From Ilumatobacteraceae bacterium (GTDB lineage: Bacteria > Actinomycetota > Acidimicrobiia > Acidimicrobiales > Ilumatobacteraceae), in assembly GCA_025358075.1 (NCBI GenBank), contig JANYKU010000097.1, forward strand, positions 1 through 64,000: DNA of 64,000 nt. Direction: 5' to 3'. Each line of letters opens with the position of its first letter. Positions within the stretch are counted from its first letter, which is position 1. The notes under the pieces were generated by a model, which was not told the DNA's origin, did not search any database, and saw only the letters and a list, made by a program, of their open reading frames with translations. A program made the position numbers and the translations under genes. This document shows, piece by piece, positions 53,213-62,347 of this stretch.

Positions 53213-55615
53213 CTATCGGCCTGCCGGCGGATCCTCGCGCCGGTGCCAGCGAGTTGCCACTCGACTTCCCAGCTCGAGCAACGGGTAGGCCACGACGATG
53301 AAGGCAGCGGCTACGCCGTACGACCACACAGCGGTGAGGGGCAGCTCGAACATGTGACGGGTCCACGGCGTCAGGAACGCCAACGCGAACAGGCAGATCA
53401 TCGTGATCACCAACGCGGCGCGCATCCGGTTCATCGGGCGAGCGACGCGGTAGAGGTTCATCAAGGCCACCGAGCCTGCCACCAACACGGCCACGCTGCG
53501 GGCATGATCAGCATCGATCGAGGTGTCGAGTTGGATGATCGCGAACACGCTCATGGTGACGATGGCGATGACGAGGCCGGCCGGCACCGCCCTGCCGAGC
53601 ACCCGTCGGAGGAAGCCAGGACTGACCCGCTGATCGTTGCCCTCGAGTGCGAGGAAGAACGCCGGCAGGCCGATGGTGAACCAACTGAGGATCGACAAGT
53701 GGATCGGTCGCAGCGGATAGGCGAGCGCAAAGACGCCCGTGAGGATCGACAGGACCACCGAGTAGGCCGTCTTGGCGAGGAACAGGCTGGCGACCCTCTC
53801 GATGTTGTTGATCACTCGCCGGCCTTCGGCGACCACCTTGGGCATCGCCGCGAAGTTCGAATCCATCAGCACCAACTGGGCGACGCCGCGGGTGGCCTCA
53901 CTGCCCGACGCCATCGCCACGCCGCAGTCGGCGTCCTTGAGCGCGAGCACGTCGTTGACGCCGTCGCCGGTCATCGCCACGGTGTGGCCCCGTCGTTGCA
54001 GTGCCTTCACCATCGCCCGCTTCTGATGTGGCGTTACCCGGCCGAACACCGTGCTGCGTTCGACCGCGTCGGCGAGCTCTTCGCCGTCGTCGGCCGGCAA
54101 CGTGGTGGCATCGACGTTGTCCTGCCAGCCGGCCAGACCGGCGCGCCGGGCGACTGCACCGACGGTGACGTTGTTGTCGCCGCTGATCACTTTGACCGCC
54201 ACCCCTTGGTCGGCGAAGTACTTCAATGTGGCGGGCGCCTCAGCCCTGACGATGTCTTCCAACAGCACGAGTGCCACGGGTTTCACCGAGGGGAGCGCGG
54301 CTGCGGCGCCATCGGTGAACGCGCCATCTGCTGAGGCCAGAACCAGCACACGCTGACCCGACGCGGCGTGTATCTCGACGTCGGCGCGCAGCTCGCCGCT
54401 GTACGACGACGTCAACACGTTCTCGGGCGCTCCGAGCACCCAGCTGCCGTGATCGGCGAAGGTCATGCCGCTCCACTTGCGCGCCGACGAGAACGGCACA
54501 CGCCCGGTCATCGTCCAGGTGCTCGGCTCGGTGTACGCATGTTGCAGCGCACGTGCCGTCGCGTTGGGGTCGGGGTCCCGTTGCGCCAGTGCGGCAAGTG
54601 GCGCGTCGACGGTGGCGCGCTCGGCTCCATCGAGGGGCTGAACGTCGGCGAGCGCCAACGATCCTTCAGTGATCGTGCCGGTCTTGTCGACGCACAGCAC
54701 ATCGACTCGGGCAAGCACTTCGATCGCCGGCAGTTCCTGAACGAGACAACGCTGGCGGGCGAGGCGCACCACACCGGCGGCGAAGGCGACGCTGGTGAGC
54801 AGCACGAGACCTTCCGGCACCATGCCGATCAGGCCGGCGACGGTACTGATGATCGATTGCTGCCACCCTTCGTTGCGGCGCAGGAACTGACTGCTGGCCA
54901 GCAGCAGACCGACCGGGATGATGAGGTAGCCCACCCACGTGACGATGCGGTTCACGTCGTTGCGCAAGGGGGAGTTGACCAGCGTGAACCGGCGAGCCTC
55001 CTCGGCGAGCTTCACGGCGTAGTTCTCTGCGCCGACCTTGGTCACGACCATGCGGCCCGTACCGGCCACGACGACGCTGCCACTGAGTGCGTCGTCTCCG
55101 TCGGACTTCACCACCGGGTCGGCCTCGCCGGTCAGCAACGACTCGTCGATCTCCAAGTTGTCGTGGCTCAGCACGATGCCGTCAGCCACGACCTGCGCCC
55201 CGGCACGCAGTTCGACCACGTCGTCGAGCACGAGTTCGTGAACCTGTATGTCGCCGACCTGTCCGTCGCGCACGACGTGTGCCTTTGGCGCGTTGACCAC
55301 CCGAAGTTGGTCGAGCACCCGTTTGGCCCGCAGCTCCTGCACGACGCCGATCACGCTGTTGGCGACGATGACGCCGCCGAACAATGCATCCTTCGGCGAG
55401 CCGGCGAAGATGACCAGTGCAGCGAGGATGGCGACGATGAGGTTGATGGGCGTGAACACGTTGCCGCGCACGATCTGGCCGACGGTGCGCGTCGGCGCGC
55501 TCGGCACCGCGTTGGTGAGACCGCGACCCACTCGCTCGGCGACCTCGACACTGCTGAGGCCAGTGCCGGGGTCCGGACGTTGTTCGGTCACGCGCCGACG
55601 ATAGCGGCGACTCAT
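53213..55615 (-). CDS. P-type (HAD-IC) cation ATPase
   Basis: 'DKTGTITEG', 'TGEADPVVK', 'MTGDGVNDVLALKDADCGVAM'. Confidence 0.95.
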   Translation of the reverse strand: MSRRYRRRVTEQRPDPGTGLSSVEVAERVGRGLTNAVPSAPTRTVGQIVRGNVFTPINLIVAILAALVIFAGSPKDALFGGVIVANSVIGVVQELRAKRVLDQLRVVNAPKAHVVRDGQVGDIQVHELVLDDVVELRAGAQVVADGIVLSHDNLEIDESLLTGEADPVVKSDGDDALSGSVVVAGTGRMVVTKVGAENYAVKLAEEARRFTLVNSPLRNDVNRIVTWVGYLIIPVGLLLASSQFLRRNEGWQQSIISTVAGLIGMVPEGLVLLTSVAFAAGVVRLARQRCLVQELPAIEVLARVDVLCVDKTGTITEGSLALADVQPLDGAERATVDAPLAALAQRDPDPNATARALQHAYTEPSTWTMTGRVPFSSARKWSGMTFADHGSWVLGAPENVLTSSYSGELRADVEIHAASGQRVLVLASADGAFTDGAAAALPSVKPVALVLLEDIVRAEAPATLKYFADQGVAVKVISGDNNVTVGAVARRAGLAGWQDNVDATTLPADDGEELADAVERSTVFGRVTPHQKRAMVKALQRRGHTVAMTGDGVNDVLALKDADCGVAMASGSEATRGVAQLVLMDSNFAAMPKVVAEGRRVINNIERVASLFLAKTAYSVVLSILTGVFALAYPLRPIHLSILSWFTIGLPAFFLALEGNDQRVSPGFLRRVLGRAVPAGLVIAIVTMSVFAIIQLDTSIDADHARSVAVLVAGSVALMNLYRVARPMNRMRAALVITMICLFALAFLTPWTRHMFELPLTAVWSYGVAAAFIVVAYPLLELGSRVATRWHRREDPPAGR

Positions 55616-55617
55616 CC

Positions 55618-55675
55618 GTGCTAACTGTCACACCCGGAGTGCTTGCAAAAGTTAGCACTCCGGGTAGGATGACAG
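55618..55675. promoter_or_regulatory. nested inverted repeats with TTAGCACTC CIRCE-like half-site in divergent promoter
   Basis: CCCGGAGTGC (55633-55642)/GCACTCCGGG (55655-55664), CTGTCA (55625-55630)/TGACAG (55670-55675), GTGCTAAC (55618-55625)/GTTAGCAC (55651-55658). Confidence 0.7.
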
Positions 55676-55731
55676 TGAGCCCGAGAAGGACTCAAGACAG
55701 AGCCAGAAGAGGCTCAGAGGAGGTGGCGATC

Positions 55732-56082
55732 ATGACCACCGCAATGACCACCATGAAAAAGTTTCAGGACCAATACCTGACGCTGATGGCTCGCATCGAA
55801 GAGCCAGTCGTGTCGTTCACCGGTAGGGCCGCAGGGTCCGTCGCCGACTACGTGCCCGAGCTCCCGCACTGGGTGTTCCTCGAGCAGGTCCCGACGATGA
55901 CGGAGTTCGTCGACAGCCAGTTGAAGTTCCGCAAGCAGGTCGTCGATGAGCAGGCCGCCTTCGTCCGCAAGATGGTGAAGGCGATTCACCCGCTGATGAA
56001 GACCGAGCCACAGGCACCCGTCGCCAAGCGGGCAGCCGCCAAGCCGTCACCGGTTCGCCGGGTCGGAGTCAAGGCAGCCTGA
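55732..56082 (+). CDS. small hypothetical, phasin-like helical protein
   Basis: 'QDQYLTLMARIEEPVVSFTGRAAGSVADYVPELP...VDSQLKFRKQVVDEQAAFVRKMVKAIHPL'. Confidence 0.65.
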   Translation: MTTAMTTMKKFQDQYLTLMARIEEPVVSFTGRAAGSVADYVPELPHWVFLEQVPTMTEFVDSQLKFRKQVVDEQAAFVRKMVKAIHPLMKTEPQAPVAKRAAAKPSPVRRVGVKAA

Positions 56083-56143
56083 TTCTGCAAGCACAAGCGA
56101 GGGAGTGGGGTTTCGACCCTGCTCCCTCGCTTTGCTTTCGGCA

Positions 56144-56644
56144 TCACGATGATGTGAGGTGCTCGCTCATCCAGGCCTGCTCGTGGTCGACCGCTCGGCG
56201 GGTGTCTTTGGCGACGACTTCGGCGATCTTGCCGCCGATCAACGGCAGCTTGCACTCGATCCTGACGGCCGTGCTGTTCGTGCAACCCTTCGCCCCCTTC
56301 GACGCAAGACGAAGTTCGCCGTGCACTCGCACGGGTGTGCCCTTTGCCTCCACCACGAATGTGCCGGTGCGAGCACCCTTGGCGTCGACGGCCGACCACG
56401 CGTCGGTCTGGGTGACACTCTGCTTCGGTGACAGCACGCGCTTGGCAAATCCCGGTAGTTCGAGGGGTACCACCCGACGGGTGACCAGGGTAACGGAGCC
56501 GTCTTCGCCTTCTTCGCGACTCACGAGCTTCACATCGCTCTGACCCAGCGCCTCGTACTTCGCCTTGACCGCGTCGAAGTCGGTGAGCGCGGCGAACACG
56601 TCGGCCACCGGCCGTTTGTACGTGTGATTTGCGGTGAACTGCAC
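56144..56644 (-). CDS. DUF2505 protein
   Basis: 'TYKRPVADVFAALTDFDAVKAKYEALGQSDVKLV'; GTG 56644. Confidence 0.85.
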   Translation of the reverse strand: MQFTANHTYKRPVADVFAALTDFDAVKAKYEALGQSDVKLVSREEGEDGSVTLVTRRVVPLELPGFAKRVLSPKQSVTQTDAWSAVDAKGARTGTFVVEAKGTPVRVHGELRLASKGAKGCTNSTAVRIECKLPLIGGKIAEVVAKDTRRAVDHEQAWMSEHLTSS

Positions 56645-56799
56645 AGCCACCTCCTTGCCAATTTGCCTGCATCCTGCGCCAGCGTTCGCGGGGCCGGTAG
56701 GGCCGAAGGGCCGTGGCGCGGTGGCTTGCGGCTGTTGATACTGGAACAATGGCGAATCGGATTAACTCGATCGACTGATCAGCGGCGGTTGGGCACCTC

Positions 56800-57657
56800 A
56801 TGATCTTCGCGTACGTCGCCGCTTTCGCAACTGCGATCTTCTATGGCGTGAGCGCCGTGATCGAAGACCGTGCCGCCAAACGAGTTCCGATCTCGGGAGC
56901 CAGCGGCAAGCGAGCTGCGATGCGCGTCGCGGGGAGTCGGGTCTACATGCTCGGCATGGCGCTCAGTGTTGTGGCGTGGGCGGCGTCGCTCGTGGCGTTG
57001 CACACGTTGCCGCTGTTCGCCGTTCAGTCGATCGCGGCGAGCAGCATTGGTGTCGTGGTGCTGATCACCTGGGCACGCACCGGTCACGCACCTTCGAACC
57101 GTGAGGGGGTACTCCTCGTCGCCATGGGCATCGGCCTCGTTGCCCTTGCGGTGTCGGCCGCCAACACCCACGCACCCCACACCGGTTCGATGTTCCGCAT
57201 TTTGATCTGGGTCGGCGTCATCGGGGTGGCGTGGGCGGCCATTCGGGCCAGTCGCGTCGTCGGCAACCGCGGCAGCGCCCTGCTTGGCGCCGTGTCGGGG
57301 CTCTCCGACAGTGGCTTGGCATTGTGCGCCAGGGCGATCCACCTACATCGGCACCACCATCTCCGACTGTTGACCGATCCGCTGGTGCTCGCTCTGATCC
57401 CATTCGCGATCATCGGGATCGTCGCCTTTGCCGGTTCGTTGCAGCGGGGCTCCGCTTCAATTGCCCTGGCGTGTCAACAAGCCGTCCTCACCGTCGTGCC
57501 ATCGGCGATCGGTCTGATCGTGCTAGGCGATCGTGCCCGCCACGGGTTCATTCCGATCACCATCGTCGGATTCGTGGTGTCGGTTGTCGCGATCCTGGCA
57601 CTCACCTTGAGCAGCGCCCGAGACTTCGCCAAACCGGTGACCGAGAACGTGCCCTGA
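56800..57657 (+). CDS. DMT/EamA-like multi-TM membrane protein
   Basis: about nine hydrophobic segments. Confidence 0.75.
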   Translation: MIFAYVAAFATAIFYGVSAVIEDRAAKRVPISGASGKRAAMRVAGSRVYMLGMALSVVAWAASLVALHTLPLFAVQSIAASSIGVVVLITWARTGHAPSNREGVLLVAMGIGLVALAVSAANTHAPHTGSMFRILIWVGVIGVAWAAIRASRVVGNRGSALLGAVSGLSDSGLALCARAIHLHRHHHLRLLTDPLVLALIPFAIIGIVAFAGSLQRGSASIALACQQAVLTVVPSAIGLIVLGDRARHGFIPITIVGFVVSVVAILALTLSSARDFAKPVTENVP

Positions 57658-57708
57658 GTTCAACGGCCACATCACGACGACTAGATTGTCGAGCCGAGGA
57701 GGGACGCC

Positions 57709-58101
57709 ATGACAGAAGAGGAAGCCTTCAAGCAGCTTGCCGTCGAGGCCCTGGCCGGGTTCGGCTGGACGCTGACGGTTGCCGACATGCCCGACATCGA
57801 GAGCGTCTCGGCCGTGTTCAACAGGATCGTGCCGTGGTGGAACGGGCTCGATCAGTTCACCCGCGACCTCATCAGCGACTTCGACTTGGCCGACGGGTTG
57901 TGGCACGCCGGCTGGTTCTACGAATGGCCGGGGATGTACACGCTGGTATCGGGGAACCCCTTCGGTCGCTTCAACGACACGATGAACGACGTCTTTCTCA
58001 GCCTTCGGAACGCCCACGACCGGGCACCCGACTACGCCGCGCAACATGCCGTGGGCACATTGCAAGACGACCCCGCGATCCAGCCCGACCAAGGGAACTA
58101 G
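57709..58101 (+). CDS. hypothetical protein, 130 aa
   Basis: ORF with SD-like GAGGAGGGA upstream. Confidence 0.65.
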   Translation: MTEEEAFKQLAVEALAGFGWTLTVADMPDIESVSAVFNRIVPWWNGLDQFTRDLISDFDLADGLWHAGWFYEWPGMYTLVSGNPFGRFNDTMNDVFLSLRNAHDRAPDYAAQHAVGTLQDDPAIQPDQGN

Positions 58102-58155
58102 GCACCTGATTCTCGCTAGCCTGGGCTAGCTCACACGCTGGTGCGATGTGGCTTC

Positions 58156-58231
58156 GCTCCCGTAGCTCAGGGGATAGAGCATCGGTTTCCTAAACCGTGT
58201 GTCGTAGGTTCGAATCCTACCGGGGGCGCCA
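58156..58231 (+). tRNA. tRNA-Arg (anticodon CCT), encoded CCA
   Basis: GCTCCCG/CGGGGGC acceptor stem, loop TTCCTAA, T-loop GGTTCGAATCC, terminal GCCA. Confidence 0.95.
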
Positions 58232-58472
58232 GGTTTGTTGCCTTCACCAGGGCACTTGAGCAGGTCAGGGGTCGCAGGTGGCTGACCGCGAGTTGCCCTG
58301 CTGTACCGCCATTTCCTGTTGTGATTGGGAAGGTGTGGGAAGGGGTTGCGGCCCAGTCGATGGTGCGACCGTCCCTCGTTCGAGTCAGCGGCGCATCTCG
58401 ACGGGCACAGGTCGACGTCCGAGTCGGCCCTGGCCAAAGGCTCTCGACGGTGTCGAGCTCGCAGGTCCGCAC

Positions 58473-58619
58473 CTACCAGGTGTAGATGTCCATGATCAAT
58501 GCCGCAAGCGCGGCGATGCCGGCGGCGACCTTGAGGGTCCGGTGCCCTGTCTCGTTCCGGTGCACGGTGGCGAGGAGGAACACTGTCGCGAACTCATTGA
58601 CCAGGACCGTGTGAGAGGG
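58473..58619 (-). pseudogene. C-terminal fragment of a membrane protein
   Basis: minus-strand reading ...TVLVNEFATVFLLATVHRNETGHRTLKVAAGIAALAALIMDIYTW*; no N-terminal coding. Confidence 0.35.
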
Positions 58620-58652
58620 ATGTCATCGTACTGCTTTCGTGAAACGGGTTGA

Positions 58653-58668
58653 TGTAACCATGGTTACA
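58653..58668. promoter_or_regulatory. palindromic operator TGTAACCATGGTTACA
   Basis: perfect 16-bp palindrome upstream of ChrB N-domain gene. Confidence 0.85.
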
Positions 58669-58687
58669 CACCTACAGTAGGCGGTCA

Positions 58688-59158
58688 ATGGATCGACTTC
58701 GTTGGGTGTTCCTCGCGTATCGGCTGCCTCGGGAGCCGTCGACGCCGCGCATCACGGTCTGGCGGAAACTCCGCCGTCTGGGCGTCGTGCAGGTCGTCGA
58801 CGGGCTGATTGCGTTGCCGTTGGACGCACGCACGCGTGAGCAGTTGGAGTGGATCGCTGACGAGGTGGTCGACGCCGGCGGGGAGTCGTCGTTGTGGATC
58901 GCCGAAGCGGCAAGTGCGCGGATCGAGCGTGAACTCGCGACCCAGATGGCTGCCGCGGTGGCGGCCGAGTACGCGACGGTGATCGCCCAAGCGGAGACTG
59001 CAGCCGACGAATCGGTGACCCACCGCCGTCGCACGGTGGCCAGGCTTCGGCGCGAGATGCGCCGGATCCGGGCGCGCGATTTCTTCCCGCCACCGGAGGG
59101 AGATCTCGCCGCCGCGGCGGTCGAGGGTCTCGCGACGGCAGTGGAGGCCACGGCGTGA
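58688..59158 (+). CDS. ChrB N-terminal-domain-like protein (chromate response)
   Basis: 'WVFLAYRLPREPSTPRITVWRKLRRLGVVQVVDGLIALPLDARTREQLEWIADEV'. Confidence 0.8.
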   Translation: MDRLRWVFLAYRLPREPSTPRITVWRKLRRLGVVQVVDGLIALPLDARTREQLEWIADEVVDAGGESSLWIAEAASARIERELATQMAAAVAAEYATVIAQAETAADESVTHRRRTVARLRREMRRIRARDFFPPPEGDLAAAAVEGLATAVEATA

Positions 59159-59586
59159 AGTGGGCGACGCGCCAGCATTGTCACGTGGACCGTGCCGCGT
59201 GCGCGTGGCTGATCCGTAGCCGGATCGACCGTGACGCGGTGTTCGTGTTCGTCGACGACCCCGACGACGTCCCGACGGACGCGACTGCATTCGACATGCG
59301 TGGCGTGGAGCTCGGTCACCACGGCGACCGATGCAGCTTCGAAACGATCCTCGACCATTTCCACCTGGATGATCCGGTGCTGTGGGATCTGGGACGGATC
59401 GTGCATGAGGCCGACCTGGGTGACGAACGGTTCGACGCGCCGGAAGCTGCGGGCTTGGACGTGATCTGTCGGGGTCTGTCGATGATCCACGACGACGAAA
59501 GCCTGCTCGCGGTAACGGACGCGATCTTCGACGGCCTGTATGAGCATCGGCGGCGAGCGATGCTGCTGGGCAGGGATCCGGCATGA
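59155..59586 (+). CDS. ChrB C-terminal-domain protein
   Basis: 'MKWATRQHCHVDRAACAWLIRSRIDRDAVFVFV...GDRCSFETILDHFHLDDPVL'; 4-nt overlap with previous CDS. Confidence 0.85.
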   Translation: MKWATRQHCHVDRAACAWLIRSRIDRDAVFVFVDDPDDVPTDATAFDMRGVELGHHGDRCSFETILDHFHLDDPVLWDLGRIVHEADLGDERFDAPEAAGLDVICRGLSMIHDDESLLAVTDAIFDGLYEHRRRAMLLGRDPA

Positions 59587-59589
59587 CTG

Positions 59590-59775
59590 GTGACGGTCGT
59601 CGCATCTTCGCAGCACATCGCGCTCGGGCTCCCTCTGCTGATCGCAGGGACGATCAAGTCGATCTACGACCTCACGCTGTGGTCATGGCTGCGACATGTG
59701 CCTCTGCACGACGACGACCCGACCGAGGAGGTGTCCGATGATCGTCTGCTGGCGAACCGTCCGAGTGCCCCGTAG
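59590..59775 (+). pseudogene. C-terminal remnant of an MFS-type transporter
   Basis: 'ALGLPLLIAGTIKSIYDLTLWSWLRHVPLHDDDPTEE' resembles the last TM helix and tail of MFS transporters; no upstream TM helices. Confidence 0.5.
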
Positions 59776-60121
59776 CGAACGCGACGCGTTCATCGCAGGG
59801 ATCGACGACAACGCCGCCCTGCGCCAAGAGCACGGGATCATCTTCGAGTACGTCCTGCACACCTCGATGCGCCGGAACCCGGCCAAAGCCCTGCAGCCGG
59901 ACATCACGGTCCCGGTCGACGACGAGGAACTGGTCGTCATCACCGCCTGGCCCGACCACGACACCTTCGACGCCTGGATCAACACCCCCGACCGCGATCG
60001 GCTCACCGCATCCGGCGTCCACGCCGCTGTCGATTTTCGGCCGACTACCCGTCTCGACGTCATGGGCGGCTACCCCCTCAAAACTGAACCATGCACCAAC
60101 TCAACAGGAGACACCCGATGA
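59738..60121 (+). CDS. antibiotic-biosynthesis-monooxygenase-like (ABM) protein
   Basis: 'MIVCWRTVRVPRSERDAFIAGIDDNAALRQEHGII...VVITAWPDHDTFDAWI'. Confidence 0.7.
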   Translation: MIVCWRTVRVPRSERDAFIAGIDDNAALRQEHGIIFEYVLHTSMRRNPAKALQPDITVPVDDEELVVITAWPDHDTFDAWINTPDRDRLTASGVHAAVDFRPTTRLDVMGGYPLKTEPCTNSTGDTR

Positions 60122-60561
60122 AATGGGTAACCCGCGCCCGCCCCAAGACCGACCGCATCGCCTGCCCCTGGCTGATCCGCAACTTCATCGACCCCGACGC
60201 CGAGATCCTGTACGTCCCCAAGGAACAGGTCCTGACCGTCGCCGCCGAACAGGACGCACACAGCTTCGACGCACCCGGCGCCGAATACGACCACCGCGAC
60301 GGCAAGTGCACCTTCGAAGTCCTCCTCAACGAGTACCACCTCGACGACGACCCGACGCTGGCCCGTCTCGCCGAGATCGTCCACGCGGCCGACATTGACG
60401 AAGACATCGACACCCACCCCGCCGGCCCCGGCCTGCTCGCGATCGGGCTCGGTGGGCTCGACGTCGAGACCGACGACCACCGTCTGCTCGAACGGGCCAG
60501 CTTCGTCTACGACGCGCTCTACGCGTGGTGCCGGCAACAAGATGCCAAGGCCGGCGTCTGA
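60118..60561 (+). CDS. second ChrB C-terminal-domain protein
   Basis: 'MKWVTRARPKTDRIACPWLIRNFIDPDAEILYVP...GKCTFEVLLNEYHLDDDPTL'. Confidence 0.9.
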   Translation: MKWVTRARPKTDRIACPWLIRNFIDPDAEILYVPKEQVLTVAAEQDAHSFDAPGAEYDHRDGKCTFEVLLNEYHLDDDPTLARLAEIVHAADIDEDIDTHPAGPGLLAIGLGGLDVETDDHRLLERASFVYDALYAWCRQQDAKAGV

Positions 60562-61292
60562 TGGTCGAACACCTCGACTACGACGCCATCCGCGGCGAGA
60601 CCGTCGTGCAGGTCGCGAAGATGATGGCCGCCGCCGCGATCACTGCCCCCAAGTCCGGCGGCCAGATGTTCCTGCAGGGCAAGCACAACTTCATGGAGAC
60701 CATCATCGTCTCCGACAAAGAAACGAAGACGGCGCTGTCGACGTGGATGCGTGCCCGCGGGGCCGAGCGGCGCGAGACGATCTGGTACCGCGATGCCGAA
60801 GTTGCCGACGCCGTCGACGCGATCTTGTTCGTGGGTCTCAAGCCTGACTGGTATCCGCCGAACTACGACTGCGGCGCCTGCGGCTACGCCACCTGCGCAG
60901 AGTTCCTCCACGCCACCAGCGGCGTCCGCAAAGACTCCGCCGAGCTCGAATTCGCCGGCCCGGTGTGCAACCTGCGCGACATCGACCTCGGCATAGCCGT
61001 CGGCTCCGCCGCGAAGACCGCCGCCATCCACTCCATCGACTGCCGCTGCCAGACCCGCTCCGCAGTCGCCGCCCGCAAGCTCGGCATCATCACCGCCGAC
61101 CACGCCGTCGCACTCTCACTGTCGATGACCCCGAAAGCCGTCGGCTTCGACCGCCGCTTCCCCGAAGTCGACTTCGACACCATCGACTTGCCATCGACCG
61201 GCACTCTGCCGGTCGGCGTCGAGGGAGCCGCCCGCCACGGCGGCATCCGCAACCGGCAGCAACCACGCCAGCCCATCAGACCCACGAGCTGA
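60561..61292 (+). CDS. DUF2148 ferredoxin-like protein
   Basis: 'DCGACGYATCAEF' Cys cluster; 'ITAPKSGGQ'. Confidence 0.8.
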   Translation: MVEHLDYDAIRGETVVQVAKMMAAAAITAPKSGGQMFLQGKHNFMETIIVSDKETKTALSTWMRARGAERRETIWYRDAEVADAVDAILFVGLKPDWYPPNYDCGACGYATCAEFLHATSGVRKDSAELEFAGPVCNLRDIDLGIAVGSAAKTAAIHSIDCRCQTRSAVAARKLGIITADHAVALSLSMTPKAVGFDRRFPEVDFDTIDLPSTGTLPVGVEGAARHGGIRNRQQPRQPIRPTS

Positions 61293-61906
61293 CGCGTAGC
61301 GAACGTCGCCCGTCGACAGTGGGTGGCCGCTTCGGCGTTGGTGACGAGCGGCCGCAACGGGGTCCCTGTCAGCCACGTTGCGATGCGGCGCAGGAGTGGC
61401 ACGATCACGAACCATCCAACGGTGGAAACGAGACCACCCAGCGCAAGTCCCGCGAGGACATCGCCGGGATAGTGGGCGCCGACGTACACACGGGTGAACG
61501 CCATCAAGATCGCGAGGGCGGTGGCGATGATGCCCCATCGCCGGTTGGCGAACAGCAGCCCGACCGCCACGGCGCCGGCAACGGTCGCGTGGTCGCTGGG
61601 GAACGAGAAGTCGGTGGTCTTGTCAACGAGCAGGTGGACGTTGGCCATCGTCTCGTATGGTCGGGCTCGATCGATTGTGCCTCCGATGATCTGCCCGACA
61701 CCGAGCGCGATCAATGCGGCGGTCGCTGCCCATACGCTTGCGGCGACGGCGGTGAGGTCGGCGTGCTGACGTCCGTCGATGTAGGCGACCAGCAGCAGCA
61801 CGGCGAACAACACGATGCCGTATCCGGCGTTCGCTTTGAAGAGGCTGTGTGCCCAGCTGGTCCGGTCGGCAAGTCGGTTGATCCAGCGGAAGATGCTGCC
61901 ATCCAT
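60884..61906 (-). CDS. PAP2 phosphatase family protein (C-terminus extended antisense into DUF2148 gene)
   Basis: 'KTTDFSFPSDHATVAGAVAVGLL...RVYVGAHYPGDVLAGLALG'; conserved domain ends near 61330 but the frame is open to 60884. Confidence 0.75.
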   Translation of the reverse strand: MDGSIFRWINRLADRTSWAHSLFKANAGYGIVLFAVLLLVAYIDGRQHADLTAVAASVWAATAALIALGVGQIIGGTIDRARPYETMANVHLLVDKTTDFSFPSDHATVAGAVAVGLLFANRRWGIIATALAILMAFTRVYVGAHYPGDVLAGLALGGLVSTVGWFVIVPLLRRIATWLTGTPLRPLVTNAEAATHCRRATFATRQLVGLMGWRGCCRLRMPPWRAAPSTPTGRVPVDGKSMVSKSTSGKRRSKPTAFGVIDSESATAWSAVMMPSLRAATAERVWQRQSMEWMAAVFAAEPTAMPRSMSRRLHTGPANSSSAESLRTPLVAWRNSAQVA

Positions 61907-62319
61907 CAGTGAGCTCGAGTTGTCGTCGTGATCGATGCGGTCGACGGTGCCAGGCGGTCGAGGATCCGACGCTCGGCTGGCCATGCCTCGACGAGGACGT
62001 CAGGCGGGACGCGCCGCGCCGCGTACCTCAACGCCAACGCGACAACGACGATGTCATCGAGTGGGCCGATGATCGGAAGGAACTCCGGGATGAGATCGAT
62101 CGGCGACAACACCCACAGCCCGGCGATCGCCACTGCGACCTTGACCCGACGAGGGACTCGCGGGTCCTTGCGCAGCTTGCGTGCCGTGGTGACGCACGCC
62201 GGCAGCACCGAGGCGAGGTCCTTTGCCAGGCCAGGTGGCAGCCGCTTGGCCAGCACGATCATCACGATCCAGGACACAGCGATCACGATCGCGGCGATGA
62301 GCAACCAGTGCAGCAACAT
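61906..62319 (-). CDS. DUF1232 (YkvA-like) protein
   Basis: 'VPRRVKVAVAIAGLWVLSPIDLIPEFLPIIGPLDDIVVVALALR'. Confidence 0.9.
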   Translation of the reverse strand: MLLHWLLIAAIVIAVSWIVMIVLAKRLPPGLAKDLASVLPACVTTARKLRKDPRVPRRVKVAVAIAGLWVLSPIDLIPEFLPIIGPLDDIVVVALALRYAARRVPPDVLVEAWPAERRILDRLAPSTASITTTTRAH

Positions 62320-62331
62320 GTACTGAAGGAG

Positions 62332-62347
62332 TGTAACGTCTGTTACA
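62332..62347. promoter_or_regulatory. operator TGTAACGTCTGTTACA overlapping start codon of ChrB-N gene
   Basis: same TGTAAC-N4-GTTACA as 58653-58668; last A is the A of ATG 62347. Confidence 0.85.

Noticed and set aside
54368-55624. 418-aa plus-strand ORF
   Set aside because: Antisense to the P-type ATPase gene.
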